Both the position numbers and the translations under genes were made by a program. A stretch of DNA of 22,164 nucleotides from an uncultured Lachnospiraceae bacterium (GTDB lineage Bacteria > Bacillota > Clostridia > Lachnospirales > Lachnospiraceae), in the NCBI GenBank assembly GCA_934418055.1, contig CAKRWX010000009.1, forward strand, positions 1 through 22,164, read 5' to 3'. The number at the start of each line of letters is the position of its first letter. Within the stretch, counting starts at the first letter, position 1. Below the pieces are notes generated by a model that did not search any database, was not told the DNA's origin, and worked only from the letters and a program-made list of their open reading frames with translations. Shown piece after piece: positions 14,954-22,164 of this stretch.

Positions 14954-16554
14954 TTCAGCTCTTACTTCTTGGCTCTGGTGTGATTCTGGCCTGTATCTTA
15001 TGCAACCGGCTTTCCAGCAAGATCGGAATCCCCATGCTTCTGGCCTTTATCCTTCTTGGTATGGTCTTTGGCTCCGAGGGACTCCTGCGGATCGATTTCG
15101 CCGATTTCGGATTTGCGGAAAATATCTGCTCCATCGCCCTGATCTTCATCATGTTTTACGGCGGCTTCGGCACCCGCTGGAAAACGGCAAAACCGGCTGC
15201 CTTGAAGGCGCTGGTCATGTCCGCCTTCGGCACCATTTTCACGGCGCTGTTTACCGGACTCTTCTGCCACTATGTGCTGCATTTTGGCCTGCTGGAAGGT
15301 TTACTGACCGGCGCAGTATTAGGTTCCACAGACGCCGCCAGTGTCTTTTCCGTCCTCCGCTCCAAAAATCTTTCCTTAAAAGACAGCACCGACTCTCTCT
15401 TAGAGGTAGAGAGCGGTTCCAACGACCCGGCGGCCTATATGCTGACCATTATTCTCTTAACTGCCATGAAGCAGGGTGTTTCCAGCCATCTTCCTCTTCA
15501 GATCCTGACTACGGCGGCTACCCAGATCCTCTTTGGCCTTGCCATCGGCGCAGTGCTGGCTTTCTCTGTCCGCTGGGCCCTTCTCCATGTGGATTTTGAG
15601 ACCAGCGGTTTTGACACGGCATTTGTGCTGGCGTCGGCGGTACTAGCCTATGCCCTGCCTTCGGTCATTGGGGGAAATGGGTACCTGAGCGCCTATCTTA
15701 TGGGAATTCTGCTTGGCAACAGTCCACTGCCCAACAAGAAGACCCTGGTCAATTTCTTCGATGGCCTTACCAGCCTGATGCAGATGCTGATCTTCTTTAT
15801 CCTGGGCCTGTTGTCCTTCCCGTCAAGAATCGCCGCCGTGTGGCTTCCAGCTGCTGCCATCGCCGCTTTCCTGACCCTGATCGCCAGACCCCTTGTGACA
15901 GCGCTCCTGCTGACCCCATTAAAATCTTCCCTGCGCCAGCAGATCCTGGTGTCCTGGGCAGGGCTGCGGGGCGCGGCGTCCATTGTATTTGCCATTATGG
16001 CCATTCAGAGCGGCATCACCTTAGAACATGATCTGTTTCATATCGTGTTCTGCGTCGTATTATTTTCCATCGCCATCCAGGGAACGCTGCTTCCTTGGTT
16101 TGCCAGACGGACGGAAATGCTGGACACCAGCGGCAACATTCTGACCACATTTTCCGATTACAGCGAGGAAACGGACGTCCGTTTTATCGATATTCCAGTT
16201 ACGGAGCAGCACCCATGGAACGGCATGAAAGTCCGGGATCTTCAGCTTCCACCTGGCACACTGCTCGTATTTTTAAGTCATCCAGGCGAAAAAAATACGG
16301 TTCCCCATGGAGAAACCGTACTGCGCTCTGGCGATGTCCTGGTTCTGGGCGCTACCGCCTATACCGGACAGGAAGATATTCATTTAAGTAAACTGACTCT
16401 GGACGCCTCCCATACATGGTGCGGCCGCCAGATCAGGGAACTAAAACTGCCCACCGGCACTCTGATCATCCTGATCCGCCGAAATGGGCAGACCATCATT
16501 CCCAGCGGCGACACCCGATTAGAGCCTGGAGACGAACTGGTACAAACGAGATAA
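14950..16554 (+). CDS. CPA1 family cation/proton antiporter (NhaP2/CvrA-like) with two TrkA-C domains
   Basis: Inner-membrane antiporter that would exchange K+ or Na+ for protons, giving ion and pH homeostasis. The 534-residue protein has about twelve membrane segments within residues 1-385. Family motifs are GSTDAASVFSVLR (125-137), ESGSNDP (154-160) with the ion-binding ND pair, and WAGLRGAASI (336-345). The cytoplasmic tail holds two TrkA-C (RCK-C)-like domains at about 410-468 and 480-534, each ending in a GD-V/L pattern; NhaP2-type proteins use such domains for regulation by ligands. It starts at TTG (14950-14952), overlapping the preceding stop as TTGA, with a strong AAAGGAGGT 6 nt upstream. 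Substrate ion (K+ more likely than Na+) is inferred from the domain layout. Confidence 0.9.
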   Translation: MIQLLLLGSGVILACILCNRLSSKIGIPMLLAFILLGMVFGSEGLLRIDFADFGFAENICSIALIFIMFYGGFGTRWKTAKPAALKALVMSAFGTIFTALFTGLFCHYVLHFGLLEGLLTGAVLGSTDAASVFSVLRSKNLSLKDSTDSLLEVESGSNDPAAYMLTIILLTAMKQGVSSHLPLQILTTAATQILFGLAIGAVLAFSVRWALLHVDFETSGFDTAFVLASAVLAYALPSVIGGNGYLSAYLMGILLGNSPLPNKKTLVNFFDGLTSLMQMLIFFILGLLSFPSRIAAVWLPAAAIAAFLTLIARPLVTALLLTPLKSSLRQQILVSWAGLRGAASIVFAIMAIQSGITLEHDLFHIVFCVVLFSIAIQGTLLPWFARRTEMLDTSGNILTTFSDYSEETDVRFIDIPVTEQHPWNGMKVRDLQLPPGTLLVFLSHPGEKNTVPHGETVLRSGDVLVLGATAYTGQEDIHLSKLTLDASHTWCGRQIRELKLPTGTLIILIRRNGQTIIPSGDTRLEPGDELVQTR

Positions 16555-16619
16555 CGCACACTTTACACTTTATAGGACTCATGCAGACATAGCCCCTGGA
16601 TCATTACTTACATAAACAA

Positions 16620-16669
16620 AACAGGCGGTTGACCTCTCTCTCAATCGCCTGTTATTATTTCTATTTTTT
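16620..16669 (+). terminator. Terminator between convergent antiporter and rlmH, probably bidirectional
   Basis: AACAGGCGGTTGA (16620-16632) and TCAATCGCCTGTT (16641-16653) form a 13-bp stem with one G-U pair and an 8-nt loop. A T-rich tail with six consecutive Ts (16664-16669) follows on the plus strand. On the minus strand the same stem is followed by TTTTGTTTATG, so it can also end the rlmH transcript. The rest of 16555-16716 holds no gene. Confidence 0.85.
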
Positions 16670-16716
16670 ATAACAATTCCATTTTTCACAACTTTTTATA
16701 AAATTCCCGATCACTT

Positions 16717-17196
16717 CTATTTATGATATGGCTGATGATTCATAATCCGGTAACTCCGGTAAATCTGCTCCAGCAGCACCACTCGCATCAGCTGATGAGG
16801 AAATGTCATCCTGGAGAAGCTAAGAGCGTAATCCGCCCGCTTCATCACCTGGGAAGACAGTCCCAGAGAACCGCCGATGACAAACACGATCTGGCTGACG
16901 CCGCCGACTCCTAATTTCTCGATCTTTTCCGCCAATTCTTCGGAACCCAGCATCTTTCCCTCGATGGCCAAAGCGATCACATAGGCGTCATCCCGAATCA
17001 GGGAAAGGATCCTCTGTCCTTCCTTTTCCTTGATCTGCAGTTCCACCGCCTCGCTGGCACCTTCCGGGGTCTTCTCATCTGCCACCTGAAGCACCTCTAA
17101 CTTGCAGTACCGGCTAAGCCGCTTGGAATACTCCTTGATGGCGTCCTCAAAAAACTTTTCCTTGATCTTTCCAACGGTAACTAACGTGATCTTCAT
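16717..17196 (-). CDS. rlmH: 23S rRNA pseudouridine-1915 N3-methyltransferase RlmH
   Basis: SPOUT-class methyltransferase that methylates pseudouridine 1915 in helix 69 of 23S rRNA on the assembled 70S ribosome. The 159-residue length is typical. It starts [16 protein letters not shown], has the knot motif [10 protein letters not shown] (about 105-114) and ends with the conserved [11 protein letters not shown] and HQPYHK, in which the terminal YHK is functionally important in studied members. The ATG overlaps the GNAT gene's stop as ATGA. It is the last gene of the comEA-response regulator-GNAT-rlmH run and ends before the convergent terminator. Confidence 0.96.
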   Translation of the reverse strand: MKITLVTVGKIKEKFFEDAIKEYSKRLSRYCKLEVLQVADEKTPEGASEAVELQIKEKEGQRILSLIRDDAYVIALAIEGKMLGSEELAEKIEKLGVGGVSQIVFVIGGSLGLSSQVMKRADYALSFSRMTFPHQLMRVVLLEQIYRSYRIMNHQPYHK

Positions 17197-17699
17197 GCGT
17201 CAAACTCCAGGATCATGTCATTCCAGACAACTCCGCCATGTACTGACTGAGACACTCCCAGATTCCGGTAACCGAAGGTCTCATAAAATCCGATCAACCG
17301 GTCTTTACAGGTGAGAATCAGTCCCTTTTTCCCGCGTTTTCCTGCCTCTTCGATCATATGGTGCATCAGTCTGGATGCCAGTCCCTGATGCTGATACTCC
17401 GGGATCACATCCAGTCCAAAAATGCTCTGATATTCCCCATTTGCATCATGGAGGGAGGTGTCCTCATACATCTCATCCCGGATGGTTCTCTCATTCACCA
17501 CCGCGCCGTTAATAAATCCAACGATCCGTCCTGCATCCTCCGCCACGAAAAAACTGTCCGGAAATGCTTTAATCCGCGCCTCAAAAGACTTCCGGTCTGC
17601 CGCCTCCGCTTTCGGAAAACACACTGCCTCTACCTCCGTCACCGCGTCCAGATCCTCAGGACGTACGGTACGGATTGTGATATTTTCTATAGAATTCAT
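17193..17699 (-). CDS. GNAT family N-acetyltransferase
   Basis: Acetyl-CoA-dependent N-acetyltransferase of the GNAT fold; cytosolic, substrate unknown. The 168-residue protein (start [20 protein letters not shown]) has the acetyl-CoA binding signature [20 protein letters not shown] at about residues 96-116. A C-terminal [19 protein letters not shown] segment resembles the arylalkylamine/serotonin N-acetyltransferase-like branch. The frame opens 17 codons earlier at a TTG, but the ATG at 17697-17699 has an AAGGA ribosome binding site and matches the usual family start. Overlaps rlmH by 4 bp. Acetylation of a ribosomal or small amine substrate is possible but not supported by sequence. Confidence 0.88.
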   Translation of the reverse strand: MNSIENITIRTVRPEDLDAVTEVEAVCFPKAEAADRKSFEARIKAFPDSFFVAEDAGRIVGFINGAVVNERTIRDEMYEDTSLHDANGEYQSIFGLDVIPEYQHQGLASRLMHHMIEEAGKRGKKGLILTCKDRLIGFYETFGYRNLGVSQSVHGGVVWNDMILEFDA

Positions 17700-17764
17700 C
17701 TTCTGTATCCTTCTTTCTAACCAATGTTTTCTTACGGTCAGCGCAGACAAATGCCAAACAAGTG

Positions 17765-17779
17765 CGCAGGCTCACTGCG
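17765..17779 (-). terminator. Weak hairpin between the response regulator and the GNAT gene
   Basis: CGCAG (17765-17769) and CTGCG (17775-17779) form a 5-bp GC-rich stem with a 5-nt loop, 28 bp after the response regulator stop. On the minus strand the downstream sequence is CACTTGTTTGG, with no strong U-run. It may be a weak or partial terminator; I am not sure it is functional. Confidence 0.3.
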
Positions 17780-17806
17780 AAACAATGACCATTTTCAAAG
17801 CACTGC

Positions 17807-18508
17807 CTACTTTGCAGCGAAATAATACCCCACGCCCCACTTGGTATGCACAAACTGAGGTGCGCTTGGGCTCGGCTCGATTTTCTCCCTTAATCTCCGA
17901 ACATGTACATCAACGGTCCGCACATCACCGGAATCCATGGCCTTGTTGCCCCACACGTATGCCAGCAGAGACTCGCGGCTGTAGACTTTGTTTGGATTGC
18001 AAACTAACAGTTCTAATAAGTCAAACTCCTTGGCCGTCAGATTGATCTCTTTCTCATTGACGAAAACTCTTCTGCCATCCCGGTCCAGTTTCAGGCTTCC
18101 GGCAACGATGACCTGCTTCTTCGGCTCTTCCGCCTTGCGGCTTCTCATGGTATTTCTTCTTAAAATGGCCTTGATCCGGGCTTTTACCTCCAGAATGTTA
18201 AATGGCTTGGTGATATAATCATCAGCACCATACTCCAGTCCCAGAATCTTATCCATATCGTTGCCCTTGGCAGTCAGCATAATCACCGGCACCTCAGAAA
18301 ACTCCCGGACCGCCTGAAGCACCTCAAATCCGTCCGCCTTCGGCAGCATCACGTCCAGAAGGATCACATCGTACTCCTTCTCCTTCGCCTTATTGATGGC
18401 TTCCTCGCCGTCATAAGCGCAGTCCACCTCCATGTTATCCTGTTCCAGACTGAACCGGATTCCTTTTACGATCAATTTCTCATCATCTACAACCAGCACC
18501 TTTGTCAT
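17807..18508 (-). CDS. OmpR/PhoB family response regulator, no adjacent kinase
   Basis: Two-component DNA-binding regulator of 233 residues. The receiver domain (about 2-118) has the acidic pair D8-D9, the phospho-acceptor D52 in LLDVMLP, T79 and K101 in TKPF, all intact. The winged-helix DNA-binding domain (about 135-231) ends TVDVHVRRLREKI and TKWGVGYYF, as in the PhoB/WalR group. The receiver looks fully phosphorylatable. The ATG follows GAGG. It starts 21 bp after the comEA stop, so they probably share a transcript. No histidine kinase lies in the rest of the visible neighbourhood, so its partner must be elsewhere. The target genes cannot be read from sequence. Confidence 0.92.
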   Translation of the reverse strand: MTKVLVVDDEKLIVKGIRFSLEQDNMEVDCAYDGEEAINKAKEKEYDVILLDVMLPKADGFEVLQAVREFSEVPVIMLTAKGNDMDKILGLEYGADDYITKPFNILEVKARIKAILRRNTMRSRKAEEPKKQVIVAGSLKLDRDGRRVFVNEKEINLTAKEFDLLELLVCNPNKVYSRESLLAYVWGNKAMDSGDVRTVDVHVRRLREKIEPSPSAPQFVHTKWGVGYYFAAK

Positions 18509-18529
18509 GGTACACTACCTCATCTTCCC

Positions 18530-19183
18530 TTAAACCGTAATATCGTCTTTTATCTTCTGAAAAGCGGCATCCTTGATTCCGGACACCTTCTTAATATCCT
18601 CTATCTTTTGAAAATCGCCATGTTTCTCCCGGTAAGAAATGATATCCTTCGCCCTGGATTCCCCGATCCCCCGCAAGGTCATCAGCTGTTCCAGTGTCGC
18701 CGTATTGAGATTCACCTTTCCTCCGGAAATATCTTCCGCCATTCCCTGTCCAGACCAGTCTCCGCCTGCAACCACAGCGCTATCTCCGCCTTTTGCTCTC
18801 AGACTCTCCATCTCTTTCTGGGACAAAACCTGGATTTTCATCCCGTCCGTAACCTCCGCCGCCAGATTCAAACTATCTACAGCAGCGTCCTCTGTCACTC
18901 CACCAGCCAGTTCAATGGCTTTAAAAATCCGGTCTCCAGGACGCACCTGACACACGCCGGGATTCTGAACCTCGCCGCATACATAAACATACCAAACTGC
19001 CGGATCACTCTCCGCGCGGTCATCACTTGTGGTCTCTTCCTGGGTATCTTCTGGATCATCTGAAAGTTCCAGTTTCCACTGCGAATCCATGGAATGTGAT
19101 GGAACATGACTGCAACTGTAACATATGCCTGCAGCCAACAGCCATATGACAGTCAGTATGATTTTTAAGCTTTGTTTTTTCAT
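18530..19183 (-). CDS. comEA: ComEA-like membrane-anchored DNA-binding protein
   Basis: ComEA is the DNA receptor in natural transformation of Gram-positive bacteria, held at the outer face of the membrane. The 217-residue protein has an N-terminal signal/anchor (KKQSLKIILTVIWLLAAGI, then CYSC; no canonical lipobox), an acidic linker, a SLBB domain (about 62-120, YVYVCGEVQNPGV) and the C-terminal helix-hairpin-helix region (about 156-217, KVNLNTATLEQLMTLRGIGE and KVSGI). The linker between SLBB and HhH is unusually rich in Gly and Asp. The ATG follows AAGGAGA. No other competence gene (comEB, comEC) is visible next to it, so the symbol reflects family, and competence is not shown. It shares a transcript with the response regulator. 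Confidence 0.9.
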   Translation of the reverse strand: MKKQSLKIILTVIWLLAAGICYSCSHVPSHSMDSQWKLELSDDPEDTQEETTSDDRAESDPAVWYVYVCGEVQNPGVCQVRPGDRIFKAIELAGGVTEDAAVDSLNLAAEVTDGMKIQVLSQKEMESLRAKGGDSAVVAGGDWSGQGMAEDISGGKVNLNTATLEQLMTLRGIGESRAKDIISYREKHGDFQKIEDIKKVSGIKDAAFQKIKDDITV

Positions 19184-19227
19184 GGTATCTCTCCTTTCCA
19201 GAGAGCACCACCTTCCGCTTAGCTTCT

Positions 19228-19256
19228 ATTTTACCCAAATCATTTTCTAAATACAA
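19228..19256 (-). promoter_or_regulatory. Possible promoter of the comEA operon
   Basis: TTGTAT (19251-19256) and TAAAAT (19228-19233) are separated by 17 bp on the minus strand, directly after the DMT gene. The -35 match is only three of six, so this is tentative. Confidence 0.4.
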
Positions 19257-19259
19257 GCA

Positions 19260-19688
19260 CTATTTCCGGAAAATGATAATTCCGATCACTGCGATCAAAG
19301 CGCCGATGGCTTTTTTCCACTCCCAGCCTGTTTTTTCCACGCCAAACAGGCCAAACACCTCGATCCCATAAGCTACAATAATCTGCGCCACTACGATTAA
19401 AAGGGCGGATTTCGCAGGTCCAAGACTTTCCACACTGCGGATCACTGTCCAGGTGATAAATGCGCCGATCACGCCGCCTAACAACATATACCAGGGCCGC
19501 ACCTGCCAGATTCCCTGGATCTCCGGCCTTCCAGTCAACAACCACATCACCAGACAAGTCACAAAAGCCGTCAGCTGCACCCATCCGGCGGACACCCAGA
19601 TGCTGCTCTGCCTGGTCACTTCCGTATTAAACACTCCCTGAATACTCATAAGCGCGCCAGAAAGCAGCGCAATCAAAATACCCCACAT
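19260..19688 (-). CDS. Small DMT family transporter (YdcZ/DUF606 type)
   Basis: Drug/metabolite-transporter superfamily membrane protein of 142 residues with four to five hydrophobic helices (about 2-20, 30-50, 66-84, 93-111 and 125-141). It starts MWGILIALLSGALMSIQGV and carries VFNTEVTRQS and GPAKSALLIVVAQIIVAYGI, typical of the DUF606/YdcZ group. Substrate is unknown. Single short DMT proteins usually dimerise, and many clostridial DUF606 genes occur as pairs; here only one copy is present. The ATG at 19686-19688 follows GGAG by 8 nt. The start codon lies in the 3' arm of a 16-bp perfect inverted repeat, so expression is likely under RNA or repressor control. Confidence 0.87.
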   Translation of the reverse strand: MWGILIALLSGALMSIQGVFNTEVTRQSSIWVSAGWVQLTAFVTCLVMWLLTGRPEIQGIWQVRPWYMLLGGVIGAFITWTVIRSVESLGPAKSALLIVVAQIIVAYGIEVFGLFGVEKTGWEWKKAIGALIAVIGIIIFRK

Positions 19689-19729
19689 AATCTGATCTCC
19701 TTTCAGGATTTCCTTATGTGGGGTATTTT
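19675..19729 (-). promoter_or_regulatory. 16-bp perfect inverted repeat enclosing the DMT gene's ribosome binding site and start codon
   Basis: On the minus strand AAAATACCCCACATAA (19714-19729) is followed by a 23-nt loop (19691-19713) carrying the GGAG ribosome binding site, then TTATGTGGGGTATTTT (19675-19690), which contains the start ATG (19686-19688) and the next four codons. All 16 positions pair. It lies 49 bp downstream of the GH31 stop. It could sequester the start codon, act as a terminator for the GH31 transcript, or be a repressor operator; the structure is certain, its role is not. Confidence 0.85.
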
Positions 19730-19778
19730 TCCCAAATTTCTTTCGTCTATGTAACCGTTGACTTCCAGAATCTTTTGA

Positions 19779-21806
19779 TCAATTCATTTTTTCAAACACC
19801 GGAATGGTCTCAAGCGGCGCTTCCGCCACGATCACCTGACCACCCTCATAACATTTCCCATCTCTGGTATCTTTCCAGGTTCCCTCTGGCAGATACACCT
19901 CTCTCTGCCACTGATTCAGATGGAACACCGGAGCCACCAGATAGCGGTCGCCGAACATGTACTGATCCTGCAATTCCCAGCATTTTGGATCTTCTGGGAA
20001 CTCATAGAACATGGCGCGAAGCAGAGGTGAACCATTTTCCGAAACTTCTTCAAAAAGCCCTTTGATATACTCTTTCATGGCCATACGCACCTCGTAGTAA
20101 TGTTTCATGATCCGGTAATTCTCTTCTCCATAACTCCAAAGTTCGTTCTCATGGCCTGTGTGAAGGTATCCGCCGCCCCAGTCCCGGTCATCTAACGGCG
20201 GAATATTGATCGGGCCACGCTCTCCATGCATCCGAAGCACTGGGGAATACACCGCAAACTGATACCACCGGATCAGAAGCTGCCTAAAATCCGGATCTTC
20301 CCAATCATCGGTCATAAATCCGCCAATGTCCGTCGTCCACCATGGAATTCCAGCCAGTCCCATATTTAAGCCCGCCTGAAGCTGGTCATAAAATGCCTCA
20401 AAGGTACTTGGCACATCCCCAGACCAGACCACATTGCCATACTTCTGGCTTCCCGCCCAGGCACAGCGAAGCAGATTCACCACCGGGCCATGGTTCAATT
20501 CTTTCATAGGATCAAAAAATACCCTGCTGTACATCTGTGGATACATATTACTGCAGGTCAAAGCCGGTCCTGCAAAATACCGGTAATTTTCATGGTCATA
20601 CACTGCAAAATCCGGTTCTGAATTGTCCAGCCAGAATCCATCAATTCCCAGATCATAATAATTCTTTTTGCAGACCTCCCACACGTACTTTCTGGTCTCC
20701 GGGTTAAATGCGTCGATCTCCACACAGTCCCCCTGATAATCATAAGTCTGAACCGCGCCGCGCTCTGTCTGAATCAGCAGTCCCCGATCCATCATAGGGC
20801 CAAAATTCTCGCTTTTCTTATCCACCGACGGCCATACCGACACGATTACCTTGATTCCCATGGAATGCAGTTCCTCGATCATCCCTTTCGGATCCGGCCA
20901 GTATGTCCGGTCAAATTTCCAATCGCCCTGCAGCGTCCAATGGAAGAAATCGATCACAATCTGATCAATGTGAATGCCCTCTTTCTGATATCTTCTAGCC
21001 ACCTCCAGCACTTCTTCCTGGGTCCGGTAGCGAAGTTTACACTGCCACAGTCCCATGCGGTCCTCTGGAAAAACAGGTGCCCGTCCAGTCACCGCCGTGT
21101 AATGTTCCAGAATCTCTTTCGGCGTATCCGCCACCGTCAGCCAGTAGTCCATCTGTCTGGTGGAACGGGCGATCCACTCTGTGTAATTCTTTCCAAATGT
21201 CACCTGTCCCACTGCCGGATTGTTCCACAGCATACCATATCCGCAATTGGATACTAGAAATGGAACGGAAATCTGGGAATTTCTCTGTTCCAGTTCCAGG
21301 GTACACCCCTTTAAATCCATATAAGACTGCTGGTACTGTCCCATTCCGAAGATTTTCTCCCCATCATTGCTCTCGAATTTTACATTTAACTTTGACTCGC
21401 TTCCGCCGATGATGCCTTTCCATTCCCGGTTAATCACCTTCAGACAGCGACTCTCCCGGCTGATAGTTCCGTCATAATTGCGGAAATACTCCTGTAAAAA
21501 CACCTGGTCATCCTTATAAAATGTGATCACACCGGCAAAATTCACCTTTGCGCGGATTCTTCCATTGGTGATCACTGCCATAGGCCGCTTTTCCACCACG
21601 CCGCTGCTTAGCCGGTGGTTCATCTCCCCAATCTCCACCACAGCATTTCTTACAGGAACCGGTTCCGTCAGAGCCCAGTCCTCATCTGTAAATCCCCCAA
21701 GTCTGGTTGCCCGCACACGCAAAGAGTCCTCTCCCCAGCCTTCAATCCGCAGCATTTCCCCCTGATGGTACGCCAGCAGCGCACCGTCCTTCTCCTCAAA
21801 TCTCAT
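19779..21806 (-). CDS. Glycoside hydrolase family 31 (alpha-glucosidase/alpha-xylosidase type)
   Basis: Retaining alpha-glycosidase, cytoplasmic since no signal peptide is present. The 675-residue protein has an N-terminal beta-sandwich (about 1-240), a catalytic (beta/alpha)8 barrel (about 245-590) and a C-terminal beta domain. Likely nucleophile is D394 in DGFWLDNSEPDF (389-400), and likely acid/base D464 in VVWSGDVPSTFE (459-470). The barrel also shows WPDPKGMIEELHSMGIKVIV. These fit GH31, most like alpha-xylosidases or alpha-glucosidases acting on imported oligosaccharides. The exact substrate cannot be set from sequence. The ATG at 21804-21806 has a strong AGGAGGAG. A terminator-like hairpin sits just upstream. 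No sugar transporter or regulator flanks it. Confidence 0.92.
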   Translation of the reverse strand: MRFEEKDGALLAYHQGEMLRIEGWGEDSLRVRATRLGGFTDEDWALTEPVPVRNAVVEIGEMNHRLSSGVVEKRPMAVITNGRIRAKVNFAGVITFYKDDQVFLQEYFRNYDGTISRESRCLKVINREWKGIIGGSESKLNVKFESNDGEKIFGMGQYQQSYMDLKGCTLELEQRNSQISVPFLVSNCGYGMLWNNPAVGQVTFGKNYTEWIARSTRQMDYWLTVADTPKEILEHYTAVTGRAPVFPEDRMGLWQCKLRYRTQEEVLEVARRYQKEGIHIDQIVIDFFHWTLQGDWKFDRTYWPDPKGMIEELHSMGIKVIVSVWPSVDKKSENFGPMMDRGLLIQTERGAVQTYDYQGDCVEIDAFNPETRKYVWEVCKKNYYDLGIDGFWLDNSEPDFAVYDHENYRYFAGPALTCSNMYPQMYSRVFFDPMKELNHGPVVNLLRCAWAGSQKYGNVVWSGDVPSTFEAFYDQLQAGLNMGLAGIPWWTTDIGGFMTDDWEDPDFRQLLIRWYQFAVYSPVLRMHGERGPINIPPLDDRDWGGGYLHTGHENELWSYGEENYRIMKHYYEVRMAMKEYIKGLFEEVSENGSPLLRAMFYEFPEDPKCWELQDQYMFGDRYLVAPVFHLNQWQREVYLPEGTWKDTRDGKCYEGGQVIVAEAPLETIPVFEKMN

Positions 21807-21819
21807 ATTTGCTCCTCCT

Positions 21820-21862
21820 AAAAATCCCCTATCGGTATCATGTTCGATGATTCCAGTAGGGG
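21820..21862 (-). terminator. Terminator-like hairpin between argH and the GH31 gene
   Basis: On the minus strand CCCCTA and TAGGGG bound a long stem that continues, with two mismatches, through TGG/CCG-type and ATCAT/ATGAT pairs to a CGAAC loop. Five Ts (21820-21824, preceded by A) follow. It ends 27 bp after the argH stop on one side and runs directly into the GH31 ribosome binding site on the other, so it may be a terminator or an attenuator for GH31. Confidence 0.72.
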
Positions 21863-21889
21863 AAAATTTTCAATCTGCCAAATATTATA

Positions 21890-22164
21890 TTACTTTAACT
21901 CTTCCAGTCTCTTCTTGCAGCTCTCAATGACTTTCTTCATAGCCTCTGGTCCTGGAGCGCCGAGGGTCATACGTTTCTCCACGCAGGTCTTTAAGCTGAT
22001 AGCCTCGTAGATGTCCTCCTCAAATACCGGGCTGATGGCCTTAAACTCATCCAGAGTCATGTCATCCAGAGCGATATTCTTGTCGATGCAGAACAGAACC
22101 AGCTGTCCAACGATTCCATGAGCGTCACGGAATGGAACGCCATGATTTACCAGATAATCTGCTG
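21890..22164 (-). CDS. argH: Argininosuccinate lyase, C-terminal part (runs off the right edge)
   Basis: Splits argininosuccinate into arginine and fumarate, the last step of arginine synthesis; cytosolic tetramer. The final 90 residues are visible from the edge to the TAA at 21890-21892. They include DYLVNHGVPFRDAHGIVGQL, the characteristic ArgH C-terminal segment, then a helical tail ending CKKRLEELK. The active-site loop and the N-terminal two-thirds are outside the window. Its pathway is controlled by ArgR in other bacteria; argR lies 20 kb away in this window. Identification is strong despite the truncation. Confidence 0.93.
   Translation of the reverse strand, partial: ADYLVNHGVPFRDAHGIVGQLVLFCIDKNIALDDMTLDEFKAISPVFEEDIYEAISLKTCVEKRMTLGAPGPEAMKKVIESCKKRLEELK

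Noticed and set aside
19675..19778. A guanidine-type riboswitch (mini-ykkC) in front of the DMT gene
   Set aside because: The leader is only about 50 nt and I could not find the two required ACGR-loop hairpins.
1..22164. CRISPR array, transposon, prophage or tRNA genes
   Set aside because: No direct repeat array, transposase, integrase or cloverleaf-like sequence was seen in either strand.

Overview
The window looks like a chromosomal segment of a spore-forming gut Clostridia, most likely Lachnospiraceae (former Clostridium cluster XIVa). This is inferred from a complete spoIIIA sporulation cluster followed by the Firmicutes-type run asp23-nusB-xseA-xseB-ispA-dxs-tlyA-nadK-argR-recN, moderate GC, strong AGGAGG-type ribosome binding sites, and several GTG/TTG starts. 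I see no rRNA, tRNA, CRISPR array, transposase or phage gene. It reads as a core-genome region.

Region 1 (1-8574, all minus strand) is the housekeeping block. Transcription runs from asp23 (Asp23/Gls24 family, own extended -10 promoter and own terminator) to nusB, then exonuclease VII (xseA, xseB), isoprenoid precursor genes (ispA, dxs), tlyA, nadK, argR and the first half of recN. Many junctions overlap by 4-14 bp or are within about 15 bp, so they are probably cotranscribed and translationally coupled. recN has its own sigma-A promoter, with one strong and one weaker LexA-like box.

Region 2 (8580-14259, minus strand) is the eight-gene spoIIIAA-AH operon, which encodes the mother-cell side of the SpoIIIA-SpoIIQ channel between mother cell and forespore. 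A good match to a sigma-E promoter lies upstream of spoIIIAA. It fixes the likely start of that gene downstream of a longer open frame.

Region 3 (14340-16669, plus strand) is the only plus-strand unit: an uncharacterised cysteine-motif protein overlapping a CPA1-type (NhaP2-like) cation/proton antiporter with two C-terminal TrkA-C-like domains. It ends in a terminator that probably works in both directions.

Region 4 (16717-22164, minus strand) carries rlmH, a GNAT acetyltransferase, an OmpR-type response regulator with no neighbouring kinase, a ComEA-like protein, a small DMT-family (YdcZ/DUF606) transporter, a cytoplasmic GH31 glycosidase and the C-terminal end of argH. Two RNA structures stand out. 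A 16-bp perfect inverted repeat encloses the ribosome binding site and start codon of the DMT gene. A terminator-like hairpin sits directly in front of the GH31 ribosome binding site. The first is my best candidate for undescribed regulation. No clearly novel multi-gene system is visible.
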